The notes below the pieces were generated by a model. The model was given only the letters and a program-made list of their open reading frames with translations. It searched no databases and was not told where the DNA came from. A stretch of DNA of 41,163 bases from an uncultured Pseudomonadota bacterium (lineage in GTDB: Bacteria > Pseudomonadota > Gammaproteobacteria > Burkholderiales > JALYOK01): the NCBI GenBank assembly GCA_902826775.1, contig CADEHE010000020.1, positions 1 to 41,163 of the forward strand, written 5' to 3'. This document shows positions 1 to 9,274 of the stretch, in pieces. Each line of letters starts with the position of its first letter. Positions within the stretch are counted from its first letter, which is position 1. Made by a program: the position numbers and the translations under genes.

Positions 1-134
1 CTCGTTGTGCCTGAGCTTCGTTTACGCTCTTGACAGGAGGCGGCTAATGGGTGGCACCTTTAGTTATTCACTTTCAGGGGAAGGTCGGGAATATCATCGG
101 CTCGGAATATCCGCGCCCGGCCCTGCCTGCCCCT

Positions 135-767
135 TTAGTTCGAATCTAGTAGTTCGTTCGCGAAGGCCCGAAGAAACTCGGCCTCACTCGACTGCGAAGA
201 AGCGGTCAGATGGGCGATTCTGTCATGCAATACCTTTTTTGCCTCATCCCTACGACCCTGCAGAACCAGTGCAGCCAGGAGATGCCTTGCGGGGTCGACA
301 AAGATTGGATTCCGCGGATGCCTTGCACCGTCTCTGTCAAGCTGCTGCCTGGCGGCCTGTTCGAGCGCATCAACATTCCCAAATCTACGCATCCAGGGAA
401 CTCCGTAAGTCGAAATGCAGTCAACGAGCCCATCCTTTTGCGACCCAGCTGCCTGGCTCTCGCAAGCTGGCCATGTCGTGTAGCGCCGCTCGCTTGACAG
501 CATGTACAACGGGACCAAGGCGGTGGGAGGTGCGCACCGCGAAAATGTGTGCCTTGACGCTTGCGCAACTAACGCTTGGATCGTGAGATGGAGTACTCCC
601 ACGTTAACGTGAAGTTGGCAAGTTTCACCACAAGGAAGGATGGTGCAGCCGACCCATCCCAAGACGTCATCTGAAAGAGTTCTGACATAAATGCAAGACT
701 CGCAGCGAACGAAATCAAGACGCGCCAAAGACTCACTCAAGCGTTGATCAATTGTGGAAGCATCCAC
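135..767 (-). CDS. candidate immunity protein for the RHS toxin
   Basis: This 210-residue protein has no signal peptide or membrane segment, so it is probably cytoplasmic. The GTG start follows the TAA stop of the RHS gene with no gap, and a GAGGAG ribosome site lies inside the last RHS codons, so translation is very likely coupled. A gene directly downstream of an RHS/polymorphic toxin is the usual place for the cognate immunity protein. The N-terminal half (GWVGCTI, LHVNVGV) and the YGVPWMRRFG stretch faintly recall DUF4304-type proteins, but that resemblance is from memory and weak. The C-terminal 70 residues are charged and helical-looking. The immunity role is inferred from position; the reading frame itself is well supported. 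Confidence 0.7.
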   Translation of the reverse strand: MDASTIDQRLSESLARLDFVRCESCIYVRTLSDDVLGWVGCTILPCGETCQLHVNVGVLHLTIQALVAQASRHTFSRCAPPTALVPLYMLSSERRYTTWPACESQAAGSQKDGLVDCISTYGVPWMRRFGNVDALEQAARQQLDRDGARHPRNPIFVDPARHLLAALVLQGRRDEAKKVLHDRIAHLTASSQSSEAEFLRAFANELLDSN

Positions 768-3700
768 TTAGTACTCCTCGCCTTGTAACCAATCCAATAG
801 GCGGTTCATCCAGCTTCGCTCCGCCCTTGGCTCATGGTAGTGGAAACGAGCAACACCGCCCCATTGCTCAAGTGGAATACCACCACGAGGAACACCTACT
901 GTCAAACCTGCTTGTTTAGCATTCTCGCCGTAGGGCGTCCATTGCCCCAACTCCACTAAGTCCAGCGCTCGATACTGGGGTTCCGTATAGTCGGCGTGCG
1001 GACCATTCTTAGTCTCACCAAGGTAAAATCGTCCGTCTTCTGGATCGAAAAAATAGTGGTCCAAGCTGAGAGGACCCGCGATCGTGCGAACATAAATGTG
1101 TCTTCCCAAGACTAGCTTCCCCTGCGCCCACAAATCTTTCTCTGTTTCAGCCTCACCCTTTGAGCCTTTCTTGTTTGACCTCCGGTCATTCATCAAATAC
1201 GCAAACGCCGCCGTCGCCGCCCCATTCTCAAACTTCCCTCCCCCCAGCTCCGCCCCAATACCGCCTGCGATCATGCGCACTACGAACTGCCCGCCCGTGG
1301 ATTGCGTCGGTATCGCCGGCCCCACAAGCTGCCCAAACGCCGCGCCCAAGAATCCCTCCTCGAACGAGCCGCCAAACGCCTTTGCCGTCGCACCGCCCGC
1401 GACGCCATGCCAGAAAACCTTCTTGTAGTGAATTGCCGTGAAAGCCTCTTTCGGTGAGATATCGCCAAACTTCAGCCCGATCCCGTGGAAGACTCCCGCG
1501 GTGAACGCCGTTTGCCACGCCGCGTTCACATTACCCCCGCTCGCGACGTATCCGAACACGAAGCCGCCCGTCACTGCCCCGAGAAAAGCGCTTGTGGTAA
1601 TAGCGGTGATCCCTGCCTCCACGATGAAGGACGCGATCAGCGCTGGCAGCAAGTGCGCGAAGTTCCCACTCGGATCCGTAAACGACAGCGGATTGTTCAG
1701 CACGTAGCTGTAGCGGTTGTAGCTCTGCACGTTCTCCGGGAACTGCACGTACACATCGGCCGAAACGAAGCGCCCCATGCCCGGGTGATACACACGCGCG
1801 TTCATGTGGACTAAGCCCACATCGTCGAGCTGCTCGTGACCGGTGAAACCGTACTTGGTGGTCGTGACCGTGACCGCCGCCGCATCGGTGCCGTTGGCGT
1901 TGCGCCGCTTGCCCCAAGCGTCGAACGACATGCGCTCAACGACGACGCCGGTTTCGTTGGTCACCGCGACGATCGAGCCCAAGTGATCTTGTTGGAAGTA
2001 GCGCGTCGCCGGCGCCGCGCTGCTCGATGTGATGTGCAGCGCGATGCGGCGCTTGCCGACCGCGATGTAGTGGTGGAACTCGGTGACGGCGGCTTTAACT
2101 TTCTTCTCATACGCGCCGACGTAGTACGTGGTTACGCCAGGTGCGATCTGGCGGATTTCGTCTTGCTCAGCGCCGTAGGCGAACGAGACGCTGGACGTCC
2201 CTCTGACGATCGACAACGGCTTGTTGAACGACGTCCATGTGAGTGTGCGCCCGTCGCCGCTCGTCATGTTGCCGTTCAAGTCATAGAGGAAGGTGCCGGC
2301 GATGCCAGGAATCGACTGCACTTGGTGCGGCTTGGCCGGGTTGTAGACGTAGTCGCCGGTGCCGAAATCCGACTTGCGCTGGATGTTGCCGTTGGCGAAA
2401 TAGGTCGCGGTTTTCAGCGGAAGGATGCCGCTGGCGTTGGTGCCGGACACTTGCTTCAGCCGGTTCAGCGTGTCGTACTGGAAGCGCTCGTCCAACGACT
2501 GGTTGCGGTCGAGTCGATTGTCGAGGTTGCCGAGCAAATCGTAATGGAAGTACATGTTCTGCACGGCGGTGCCCGAGCCGTTCACGCCCGCGGTGATGTC
2601 TTGCGGCCGGCTCATGACGTCGTAGGTGTAGCTGGTGACCACACCGTTTCCAGCGGACTCGCTTAGCACCTGATCGCGCGCATCCTTATCGTTCACTTGA
2701 TAGAGCGTGGCGCCGTTGACGGCGTTGGTGACGTGCGTCAAGTAGCCCTGGCTGGTGTAGAGGTAGTTAACGGCGAAACGCCCGCCGCCGGCGCCGGCCG
2801 GATAGGTGAACTTCTTGGCCTTGCCTAAGTCGGCGCTGCCGGCGGTGTTTTCGTACTCGGTCGACTCAACGTAGACGACGCCGTCGATGGTCGAAGAGAC
2901 CTGGCTGATGCGCCCCTTAAGGTCGTAGGTGAAGTCCTTGTTGTAGCCGGTAAGCGTCGCGGTTCCAGAGGCGGTGACGCCCGCGACCTTGCCCTTGCCG
3001 TAGGTTTTGGTGTCGTAAGTCCAATCGCTTACCAGGTCGGGTTGCGTGCGCTTCTTCAACCGCCCGAGTAGGTCGTACTCCATGGTGGAGACTTGGCTCT
3101 TGGCGTCGGTTTGCTTCACCAACTCGCCCAGCGTGTTGTAGTCGTAGCTCCAAGCGCCCATGCTTGGATCGCTCATGGTCTTCTTGCGGCCGCGGGTGTC
3201 GTAGGTCATCGTCGTGGTGACGCCTGCGGCGGTCGTTTCCAGCAAGTTGCCGAAGCCGTCGTACTTGGACACGACGCTGTTGCCGTCGTGATCCTGCGCT
3301 CGCACGACTTGCCCTTGGCTGTCCTTGACCTGGCTGGAGTTTTGCAACTTGGCGTTGGTGGTGGCGACGGCCAGCCCGTTGTAGCCCATGCCCGTGATGC
3401 CGCCGTCGAACGCCTTGACTCGCGTGGGACGCCCGAGCGTGTCGTAGATCTCGTACTCCGTGTAAACGGGTGCTTCGGTAGCGGTGAAGTAGGGGCGCGA
3501 CTCGCGCTGAACCAACCCGCGCGCGTTGAATGCCTTGGTTTGGTAGATCAGTTCGCCCTTGAAGCCGTAGGTGGCGTTTACGACGACACGATTGAGCGTG
3601 TCATAGTGGCTTAACTTCGTCGGCGTACCGGTGGCCGTTTCCTGGATGTAGTAGGTATTGGCATGGCCGGCGCCGCCCCAGAACTCGTAAAACCAGAAGG

Positions 3701-6700
3701 TCTTGGTGCCATCGATGCGCGTTTCGATCTTCTTGCGACCCAAGCCATCGTAGGCCCAGCCGGTGCAGCCGATCTGCGCGCTATTGGGACCGCATTGGCC
3801 GGTGATGCCGCCGAAGCGTGCGTCGTAGGCACGCCCCTCGACGTGGCCGAGAGCGTTCGTCGTGCTCGTCGGGAAGCGGCCTTTCGGATCGTAGCCGGTG
3901 GTGGTGGTACGGGTGAGAATATCCACCCCGCGCACGGTCACTGTCGTCTTGTTGCCGAAGTTGTCGTAGCCGTACTCGGTTTCAAGGCGCAGAGCCGGCG
4001 TATCCGGTTCGAGGATTTCCTTCTTGAGCAGCCCCGTGCCAGCCTCGTAAGTGAACTCCGAAGTGCGCGTGCGCGTGGGTGCGGGCGATGGCGCCGTTGC
4101 GGTCACGGTGGCGCGCTTCAGGCGATCGAGAATCCAATTGATCAAATCAGGCGGATCGTAGGTGTTGGTCGTCGTCTTGGCGTAACCGTCGCTGTGGCTG
4201 ACGACGATACGGGTGAAGTTGCCGTAGGTGTCCGGTGGATCGACCGTCTTGGTAACGGTGGGAAACACCGTGCTGTTCAAATCCCAACGGCTCTCGACAC
4301 TTTGCGAGAGATAGACAAAGCGGCGCGTGCCGCCCAGATTGACTTCCGAGTAGGTGTTGGTTGTCTCGGCGAGCTTCTGCGCGCTTGCCGCGACCACCAT
4401 CTCTGACTTCTCGACCATGTTGGTGCGCGGGTAAGTCTGGAAGTAGGTCGTATTGGTATCTAGCCCAGTCTGCGGATCGCGCGCCTTGATAGTACGGAAG
4501 CCCAAGAAGCCTCTGCCCGTGAGGTCGACGGCTGCGCCGTCGTATTGATAGGTCGTTTGGTAGGAGCCGATGGCGCTGGTACCGACTTCAACAATTCCCG
4601 TGCCGCGCGAGTTGGAGCTCACCACCCAAAGCGGTGCGCGCATGTTGATCCAGTCGGACGGGACGCTTGCACCGACGATCTGCGCTCCACCGTCACCGGC
4701 GGCCGCCGCCTTAAGGAACACGGCCATGTTCTTGAACATGCCGCGCGAGGCCGATCCTTGCGGGTTGGTATTGGGTATCTGCAGCGCCGAGTTGGTAGCC
4801 GGAAGGTAACTCACGGAGGTCAAATCTCCCAGCCCGTTTCGCGCGCTAGTCAATAGATCGGGTTTGTGCGTGCCGCCTGGGACGAAGTAACTTGGCGTGA
4901 TGTCGTTGACGATAAGCAGGTCCGTCTGTCCATCGCCATTGAAGTCGCCCGCGATGTGATCATTGGGATATGATGCGACGCCGTTTTGAGCGATAAGCCA
5001 CTGCCCCGAGAATGCGAGCTGGCAGCTGTTTCCGGCGTAGATGCTTGGACCGCGGCAAAGGTAGACCCCATCCGATCTGACCTGAAGAAGATCCGAATTG
5101 CCGTCGCCGTTGAAATCGCCCTCAACCTTGGGCAAACTCGCACTGAACGTGTTGCATGAAGCGCCCTGGGGAGCCGGCTGATTTCCGGGGCAAAATGACC
5201 TCGAAGACCCGATGTTCCACATCACATCGGTTTGCCCGTCGCTATTGAAATCTCCCTGCATGGCCAACGCGGCGCCGTCGACTTGACCACCGACCGGCGC
5301 GCAGTTGTTTGTGCTAGCAACTTGCGGCCCTAAACACAAGTACGTCTGCACCTTGGTGGGTACGCCGACGCCGTAGATGTACTCGTGCTTCAGCAGATCC
5401 GAAATGCCGTCGCCGTTAAAGTCGCCAGGAGCGATGTACCATTTAGGTAGTAAGCCCGTCGACACGCTTCTGTAAGTGACGCCAGTATTGGGTCCGCAAT
5501 TGTTAGTTGTTGCGATCCCGGGGCCCGGACAAAAGTATCCGTTGTCACGTCCGACCAAGTACAAATCCATGTGCCCGTCAGCGTTGTAGTCGCCTGGCAG
5601 GACCTGGTATTCAATCCATCCGGAAATGCCGGTAAGAGCGCCGGTTATGGCAGTGCAGTTGCTCGCGCTGGCGATTGTTGGCCCTTGGCAGAAGTAAGAG
5701 CCGTTCTTGCCGATGAACAACAGATCTGCGTAGCCATCTCGATTGAGATCGACCGGTATTGTTTGGTAGTCCGTCTTCCAATCACCAGTCAGCGTCGACA
5801 CGCAGTTGTTCGCCGTGGTGACGCCCGGCCCCGCGCAGAAACGGCTGCCTGATGTGCCAATCTGGTAGACATCCGAAAAGCCGTCGCCGTTAAAGTCGCC
5901 GACGACGATGCGGTACTTGTTCTTCCACTGTGACGAGTCGCTGATCGCAACCGGCTGCTGCCCCGCCAGCATGCCGCCGCCGCCGTTGTGCCAGCCGAAC
6001 GTCGTCGGCGGCAGGCAGTTGAAGGTTGCATCGCACTCGGTAAGGCTAGTGATTCGCGAGTTGGTCGTCTCTGGCCCTTGATCGTATTGAATGCGGTAGT
6101 CACGCACCAGCGCGCCTTCCGCATAGGTTCGAATGTTGGAGATGCGCACGGTGTTTCTTACCAGCGAGTCGCTGATGTAGCGCGCTACCTGGTCCGGACG
6201 GGTGGCGGGCACAAACTCGACGTAGTTGTAAGGCGATACGACTTGAACGCCGCTGGCGTTAACATTGCCGGAATAGTCGATGCGAGTCGGGTAGAACTGC
6301 CCGTTCACTTGATCGTCGACGTAGGTAGCGGTCAAGTAGTTGCCCTTGCGGTCGGCGATCTTGTTGACCGCCCAGGAGCGAATGGTTGTCTTGCCTTTCG
6401 CCTCGATGGCGGAATCGGCTGTCGCGCCATAGTCCATGATCTGGCCAGACTTGGACCAAACACGGAAGCGGGCTGGGCCGTTGCCCGCAGTACCGTAGGA
6501 CACTATCTTCAGCCAACCTTCGCGTTCAGTGCGGTACTCGGTGCCGTCGCCGCCGTAGGTGGTGCCCGCAACTTTGATCAGATGTTCGCCGTCCAAACAG
6601 AAGCGATCGTTGTAGTCCAGCTTCACGCCTTGCTTGTAACCATCTTGCGCGATCGTTGCCGCGCACCGTTCAATGATGGAGAGCCCGCTCAGCGACCACC

Positions 6701-7526
6701 CCACGCCGAACATGCTGCTGCCGCGGCGGCTGTCGTAGGTAAGAGCAAGGCTCGGCACCATTCCAGCCGTGCCGGGCGGCACTTGGATCGGGATGGTGTA
6801 GCTGGCTGAGCCCATCTCGCTTACTTTAAATTCGCCAGGTGTCAAGCCCGGGACAGTCGCGGCGGTCACGCCGAAGGAGATGTTGGTAAGATTGGCCGCG
6901 CCCACGCTCACCACGCGCGAAGACGGGCTAAACGTCACGCCAGTTTTCGAAACTCTAACTGTAAACGTCCCAGGGCCGACGTAGGCGAGGTAGTTGCCGT
7001 CCGCATCCGAGAAGACGGTGACGCCGGCTTCAACGATATCAATGCGCGCGTTCGCGACACCCACATTGCCGCTGAGCGCGCGCCCGTAGTTGAAGTTGAT
7101 GTTGGGAATGACCGTGTCAGTTGCGGTAGGTACGCTGACCAGCCGCCCGCCGCTCGGGATGAAGCTCGTCCCCGATTTCGTGGCCTTGATCGTGGACGTG
7201 CCTACCGGGAGGCAGTTCAGTTTGTAGTTCCCGGTTGAATCCGACAGCGTTGACTGCCCCGTTTCTACCGCTGTAACGGTGGCGCCTCCCGTCTCGGTGG
7301 TACCAGAAACGTCCGTGCATGGGATATAGATGCTCAGATCGTCGTCGATGGGGATCGGTACCATCGTGGCGCGCGGCAGGATCGGCGCAACGCAGGCCGC
7401 TAGGAGCATCAAGCGCAACCATGCCATGCCGCGCGGCGATCGCGGGCTCACTTGGTGTGTCCGTGTGCGCGTGATGGTTGTGTAAACGCGACCAATGTAA
7501 GGCACCAGCCAGGGTGCTTTTGCCAT
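768..7526 (-). CDS. SpvB/FG-GAP/RHS-repeat polymorphic toxin with C-terminal nuclease-like tip
   Basis: This is a 2252-residue surface or secreted toxin. An RBS (GGGGAG) sits 7 bases before the ATG. Domains in order: a basic N-terminus with a lipobox-like LLAAC (Cys about 45); two carboxypeptidase-regulatory-like beta repeats (about 60-225); an SpvB/TcaC-type domain (GEFKVSEMGSASYTIPIQVP, from about 230); FG-GAP/VCBS repeats of the DFNGDG type (about 535-870); long YD/RHS repeats (about 1140-1900); the RHS core ending YSYVLNNPLSFTDPSG (about 1954); a Gly/Ala-rich pre-toxin stretch (to about 2114); and a variable tip. The tip (nt 768-1184) has Glu residues near 2125-2129, Asp2156 (LDHYFFD), Glu2171-x-Lys2173 (GETKNG) and Gln2184, the pattern of PD-(D/E)XK nucleases. 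In Tc/RHS proteins the repeats form a shell around the toxin. Gene and architecture are certain; the nuclease activity is inferred from the motif. Confidence 0.93.
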   Translation of the reverse strand: MAKAPWLVPYIGRVYTTITRTRTHQVSPRSPRGMAWLRLMLLAACVAPILPRATMVPIPIDDDLSIYIPCTDVSGTTETGGATVTAVETGQSTLSDSTGNYKLNCLPVGTSTIKATKSGTSFIPSGGRLVSVPTATDTVIPNINFNYGRALSGNVGVANARIDIVEAGVTVFSDADGNYLAYVGPGTFTVRVSKTGVTFSPSSRVVSVGAANLTNISFGVTAATVPGLTPGEFKVSEMGSASYTIPIQVPPGTAGMVPSLALTYDSRRGSSMFGVGWSLSGLSIIERCAATIAQDGYKQGVKLDYNDRFCLDGEHLIKVAGTTYGGDGTEYRTEREGWLKIVSYGTAGNGPARFRVWSKSGQIMDYGATADSAIEAKGKTTIRSWAVNKIADRKGNYLTATYVDDQVNGQFYPTRIDYSGNVNASGVQVVSPYNYVEFVPATRPDQVARYISDSLVRNTVRISNIRTYAEGALVRDYRIQYDQGPETTNSRITSLTECDATFNCLPPTTFGWHNGGGGMLAGQQPVAISDSSQWKNKYRIVVGDFNGDGFSDVYQIGTSGSRFCAGPGVTTANNCVSTLTGDWKTDYQTIPVDLNRDGYADLLFIGKNGSYFCQGPTIASASNCTAITGALTGISGWIEYQVLPGDYNADGHMDLYLVGRDNGYFCPGPGIATTNNCGPNTGVTYRSVSTGLLPKWYIAPGDFNGDGISDLLKHEYIYGVGVPTKVQTYLCLGPQVASTNNCAPVGGQVDGAALAMQGDFNSDGQTDVMWNIGSSRSFCPGNQPAPQGASCNTFSASLPKVEGDFNGDGNSDLLQVRSDGVYLCRGPSIYAGNSCQLAFSGQWLIAQNGVASYPNDHIAGDFNGDGQTDLLIVNDITPSYFVPGGTHKPDLLTSARNGLGDLTSVSYLPATNSALQIPNTNPQGSASRGMFKNMAVFLKAAAAGDGGAQIVGASVPSDWINMRAPLWVVSSNSRGTGIVEVGTSAIGSYQTTYQYDGAAVDLTGRGFLGFRTIKARDPQTGLDTNTTYFQTYPRTNMVEKSEMVVAASAQKLAETTNTYSEVNLGGTRRFVYLSQSVESRWDLNSTVFPTVTKTVDPPDTYGNFTRIVVSHSDGYAKTTTNTYDPPDLINWILDRLKRATVTATAPSPAPTRTRTSEFTYEAGTGLLKKEILEPDTPALRLETEYGYDNFGNKTTVTVRGVDILTRTTTTGYDPKGRFPTSTTNALGHVEGRAYDARFGGITGQCGPNSAQIGCTGWAYDGLGRKKIETRIDGTKTFWFYEFWGGAGHANTYYIQETATGTPTKLSHYDTLNRVVVNATYGFKGELIYQTKAFNARGLVQRESRPYFTATEAPVYTEYEIYDTLGRPTRVKAFDGGITGMGYNGLAVATTNAKLQNSSQVKDSQGQVVRAQDHDGNSVVSKYDGFGNLLETTAAGVTTTMTYDTRGRKKTMSDPSMGAWSYDYNTLGELVKQTDAKSQVSTMEYDLLGRLKKRTQPDLVSDWTYDTKTYGKGKVAGVTASGTATLTGYNKDFTYDLKGRISQVSSTIDGVVYVESTEYENTAGSADLGKAKKFTYPAGAGGGRFAVNYLYTSQGYLTHVTNAVNGATLYQVNDKDARDQVLSESAGNGVVTSYTYDVMSRPQDITAGVNGSGTAVQNMYFHYDLLGNLDNRLDRNQSLDERFQYDTLNRLKQVSGTNASGILPLKTATYFANGNIQRKSDFGTGDYVYNPAKPHQVQSIPGIAGTFLYDLNGNMTSGDGRTLTWTSFNKPLSIVRGTSSVSFAYGAEQDEIRQIAPGVTTYYVGAYEKKVKAAVTEFHHYIAVGKRRIALHITSSSAAPATRYFQQDHLGSIVAVTNETGVVVERMSFDAWGKRRNANGTDAAAVTVTTTKYGFTGHEQLDDVGLVHMNARVYHPGMGRFVSADVYVQFPENVQSYNRYSYVLNNPLSFTDPSGNFAHLLPALIASFIVEAGITAITTSAFLGAVTGGFVFGYVASGGNVNAAWQTAFTAGVFHGIGLKFGDISPKEAFTAIHYKKVFWHGVAGGATAKAFGGSFEEGFLGAAFGQLVGPAIPTQSTGGQFVVRMIAGGIGAELGGGKFENGAATAAFAYLMNDRRSNKKGSKGEAETEKDLWAQGKLVLGRHIYVRTIAGPLSLDHYFFDPEDGRFYLGETKNGPHADYTEPQYRALDLVELGQWTPYGENAKQAGLTVGVPRGGIPLEQWGGVARFHYHEPRAERSWMNRLLDWLQGEEY

Positions 7527-7668
7527 TCTTCTCTCCCCAAATTTGACTATGGCACGAGCGAACAGTTTTCTTTGTGGCTTCAGCAGTCAGCCTTCGATCC
7601 GCCCTAAACTTATTGTGAGATCGTCACTTTACTTCTGCGCGACTGGAATCTCGGCTGACGCATCACGT

Positions 7669-8028
7669 TTATTCGATCATTGAATAATCGAAGGTTGGAA
7701 AATTTGTCTGATTCGCATAGCACGTGAGCGAGATCCCCAGATTCGCGCGCTTGCCGCGCGCTTGTGCGGACAAGAACATAGCTAGGTGATTCTTGCCGGG
7801 AGTATTGGAGGTGTCCCACCGCACGGAAGTTGATTGACATCCCGGCGGGCCCACTGGCGCGCCCTCAAGTTCGACGAAGCAAGTCGTATCCGTCTTATGG
7901 CAGCCCAGATAGAGCATCTTTCGGTAACCGGTCGGCACTGCTTGCGCCGAGGCTGTGGTTGCCGTCAGAAGCAAGGTGACTAAAGTACAGCCAGCGAGCC
8001 TGGCTAAGGGTAGTGAGGCGGTTGTCAT
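7669..8028 (-). CDS. small secreted protein, array member 4
   Basis: This 119-residue protein starts at an ATG preceded by AAGAGGA; an in-frame codon 36 bases upstream is less likely because it would extend the signal peptide N-terminally. Residues 1-29 form a Sec signal peptide (hydrophobic LVTLLLTATT, cleavage after ASA). The mature part has several Cys residues and the stretch NHLAMFLSAQARGKRANLGI, which resembles the NLAILMSAVVANRKLRVYAD stretch of the 8478-8840 protein. Its ATG overlaps the TGA of the preceding gene (ATGA), so the two are translationally coupled. The RHS gene begins 142 bases downstream on the same strand. Function is unknown; it is probably periplasmic or secreted. Confidence 0.75.
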   Translation of the reverse strand: MTTASLPLARLAGCTLVTLLLTATTASAQAVPTGYRKMLYLGCHKTDTTCFVELEGAPVGPPGCQSTSVRWDTSNTPGKNHLAMFLSAQARGKRANLGISLTCYANQTNFPTFDYSMIE

Positions 8029-8438
8029 GTGTTCCTCTTGGTTTGTGTGCTTCTGGAGATCCAAACCCTGTCGCAGCGCGGGTATCCTTCCACCGCGGGC
8101 GGGTTCATCTGCACTACGATCTTACGGCGCGTTGCTTGGGCACTCAGGAGCGTGCCGTAAAACAACTTGCCGAAACGTTCGCCTTGCGTCGTCGAGGTGC
8201 TCACGATGCAGGCATCGGTGACGCTGGCGCCTACCTTGGACGCATCGGCGGTGGTCATGGGCGCATCGAAGTAGAGGATGATCTGGTCGTAGTTGTTGAC
8301 GTAGGCGCGCGCGACTTGGCCTTGGTATTGGCAGTAGTTGTTGCCGTTGTAAGCGCCGCACCATGGCGCGGCGGCATGGCCAACAGCGGCGCAAGCCAAT
8401 AGCGCGGAGAGCAAAGCATTTTGGAGAAATGGGGGCAT
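8025..8438 (-). CDS. small secreted protein, array member 3
   Basis: This 137-residue protein starts at an ATG with ACGAGG about 11 bases upstream; a GTG 33 bases earlier is possible but would spoil the signal peptide. Residues 1-23 are a Sec signal peptide (ALLSALLACAAVGHA). The mature protein starts AAPWCGAYNG and has further Cys residues, with a late KLFYGTLLSAQATRRKIVVQ segment that matches the A-rich, strand-forming segment of its neighbours. Its TGA overlaps the ATG of the next gene by four bases. I do not recognise a characterised homologue. It appears to be a paralogue of the other small secreted proteins between 7669 and 9634. Confidence 0.75.
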   Translation of the reverse strand: MPPFLQNALLSALLACAAVGHAAAPWCGAYNGNNYCQYQGQVARAYVNNYDQIILYFDAPMTTADASKVGASVTDACIVSTSTTQGERFGKLFYGTLLSAQATRRKIVVQMNPPAVEGYPRCDRVWISRSTQTKRNT

Positions 8439-8477
8439 CGTTGCGCTAGCCTCGTTTGTTGATGTCAGCACTGTCGT

Positions 8478-8840
8478 TCAGGGCTCGAAGCCGAGCGCGT
8501 ATAGCTTACAAAAGCTCGCGGCACTTCCCGCCCACTTGACAGCGTTGTCCGCGTAAACGCGAAGCTTGCGGTTTGCTACGACGGCACTCATAAGAATGGC
8601 GAGATTTGTTTTGCGTCCAGCATCCGCCGGTGCCAGCCAGAAGGCATCGCATCCGTTGACCGGCGCAGGAAGGTAAGCAATCACGTCTCCACCGACCGCG
8701 CTGTATTGATAACTAAGGGTTCGCGTCACTACCAGCGAGCCCAGATCCACCTGAGCGGCGCCGGCGGCCGTTGACAGCGGCAGTGCTGTTGCCACGATCA
8801 TGGCTATTAGAGAGCTTCCAACCCTATGTCCCGTCTTCAT
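8478..8840 (-). CDS. small secreted protein, array member 2
   Basis: This 120-residue protein has a clear Sec signal peptide (MKTGHRVGSSLIAMIVATAL, cleavage near STAAGAA). The mature part contains CDAFWLAPADAGRKTNLAIL, then MSAVVANRKLRVYADNAVKW, and a terminal Cys (FCKLYALGFEP). This Cys / Leu-x-Ala / strand / Cys layout is shared with the other proteins of the array. No strong Shine-Dalgarno is visible (only TGAGCA). It lies 110 bases downstream of the frameshifted array member and 39 bases upstream of the next gene, all on the minus strand. Function is unknown; the family resemblance is by eye. Confidence 0.72.
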   Translation of the reverse strand: MKTGHRVGSSLIAMIVATALPLSTAAGAAQVDLGSLVVTRTLSYQYSAVGGDVIAYLPAPVNGCDAFWLAPADAGRKTNLAILMSAVVANRKLRVYADNAVKWAGSAASFCKLYALGFEP

Positions 8841-8950
8841 AGGTGCTCATTAGATTGGTCATCGCGATTGCGGAAGCGAAGCTAAGCGGCTAAGCACGTG
8901 CATGGATGCGCCTACTTGTGCAAACGCACGTGGCGGACATCGGCGTCGAA

Positions 8951-9263
8951 CTAGGCGGTAACGCTTGAGCACGCGGTGGTGGGAGCATTGTCGATGTAGA
9001 TTGTCACGGTTTTGTTGGTGGCCAGCGCCATCATGGTGACGTAGTGTTTACAGTTCCCGGGCGTCGTTCTGACACCGTCGCGGTAAGCGAGCAGACTCTC
9101 ATCGTGCTCGTCCCACCGAGCGCGACGTACACACTGCCCGGCACATGATTCAACATGTAGTCCACCGTTCCCGAGCGGACGGCGGTTGCGCCGAATGCTG
9201 GGGGGATTGGGCTAGCGCTAACACGAAACTTGCATACGCCAACGTCATCGTTTTTGTCCTCAT
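8951..9263 (-). pseudogene. frameshifted member of the small secreted protein array
   Basis: The minus strand has a good RBS (GAGGAG) and an ATG at 9263, followed by a signal peptide reading MRTKTMTLAYASFVLALA. The frame then runs into a TGA. A second frame continues with VRSGTVDYMLNHVPGSVYVA, and a third with CKHYVTMMALATNKTVTIYI and a final ACSSVTA before TAG at 8951. The last part lines up with CMTWLGIALMATSKQQTVNV of the intact gene just upstream. At least two frameshifts are needed, so this is a decayed or mis-assembled paralogue. It starts 11 bases after the stop of the 9275-9634 gene. Confidence 0.7.
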
Positions 9264-9274
9264 GGGTGTGCTCC

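Noticed and set aside
5..586. Plus-strand open frame opposite the immunity candidate, with AGGAGG before an internal ATG at 47
   Set aside because: It runs antisense through the better-supported immunity gene, has no recognisable domain and is rich in Arg/Pro/Ser, as shadow frames are.
1836..2666. Long plus-strand open frame antisense to the RHS repeats
   Set aside because: The repeat-rich RHS coding strand on the minus strand explains it; its translation is low-complexity Arg/Val/Asp without domains.
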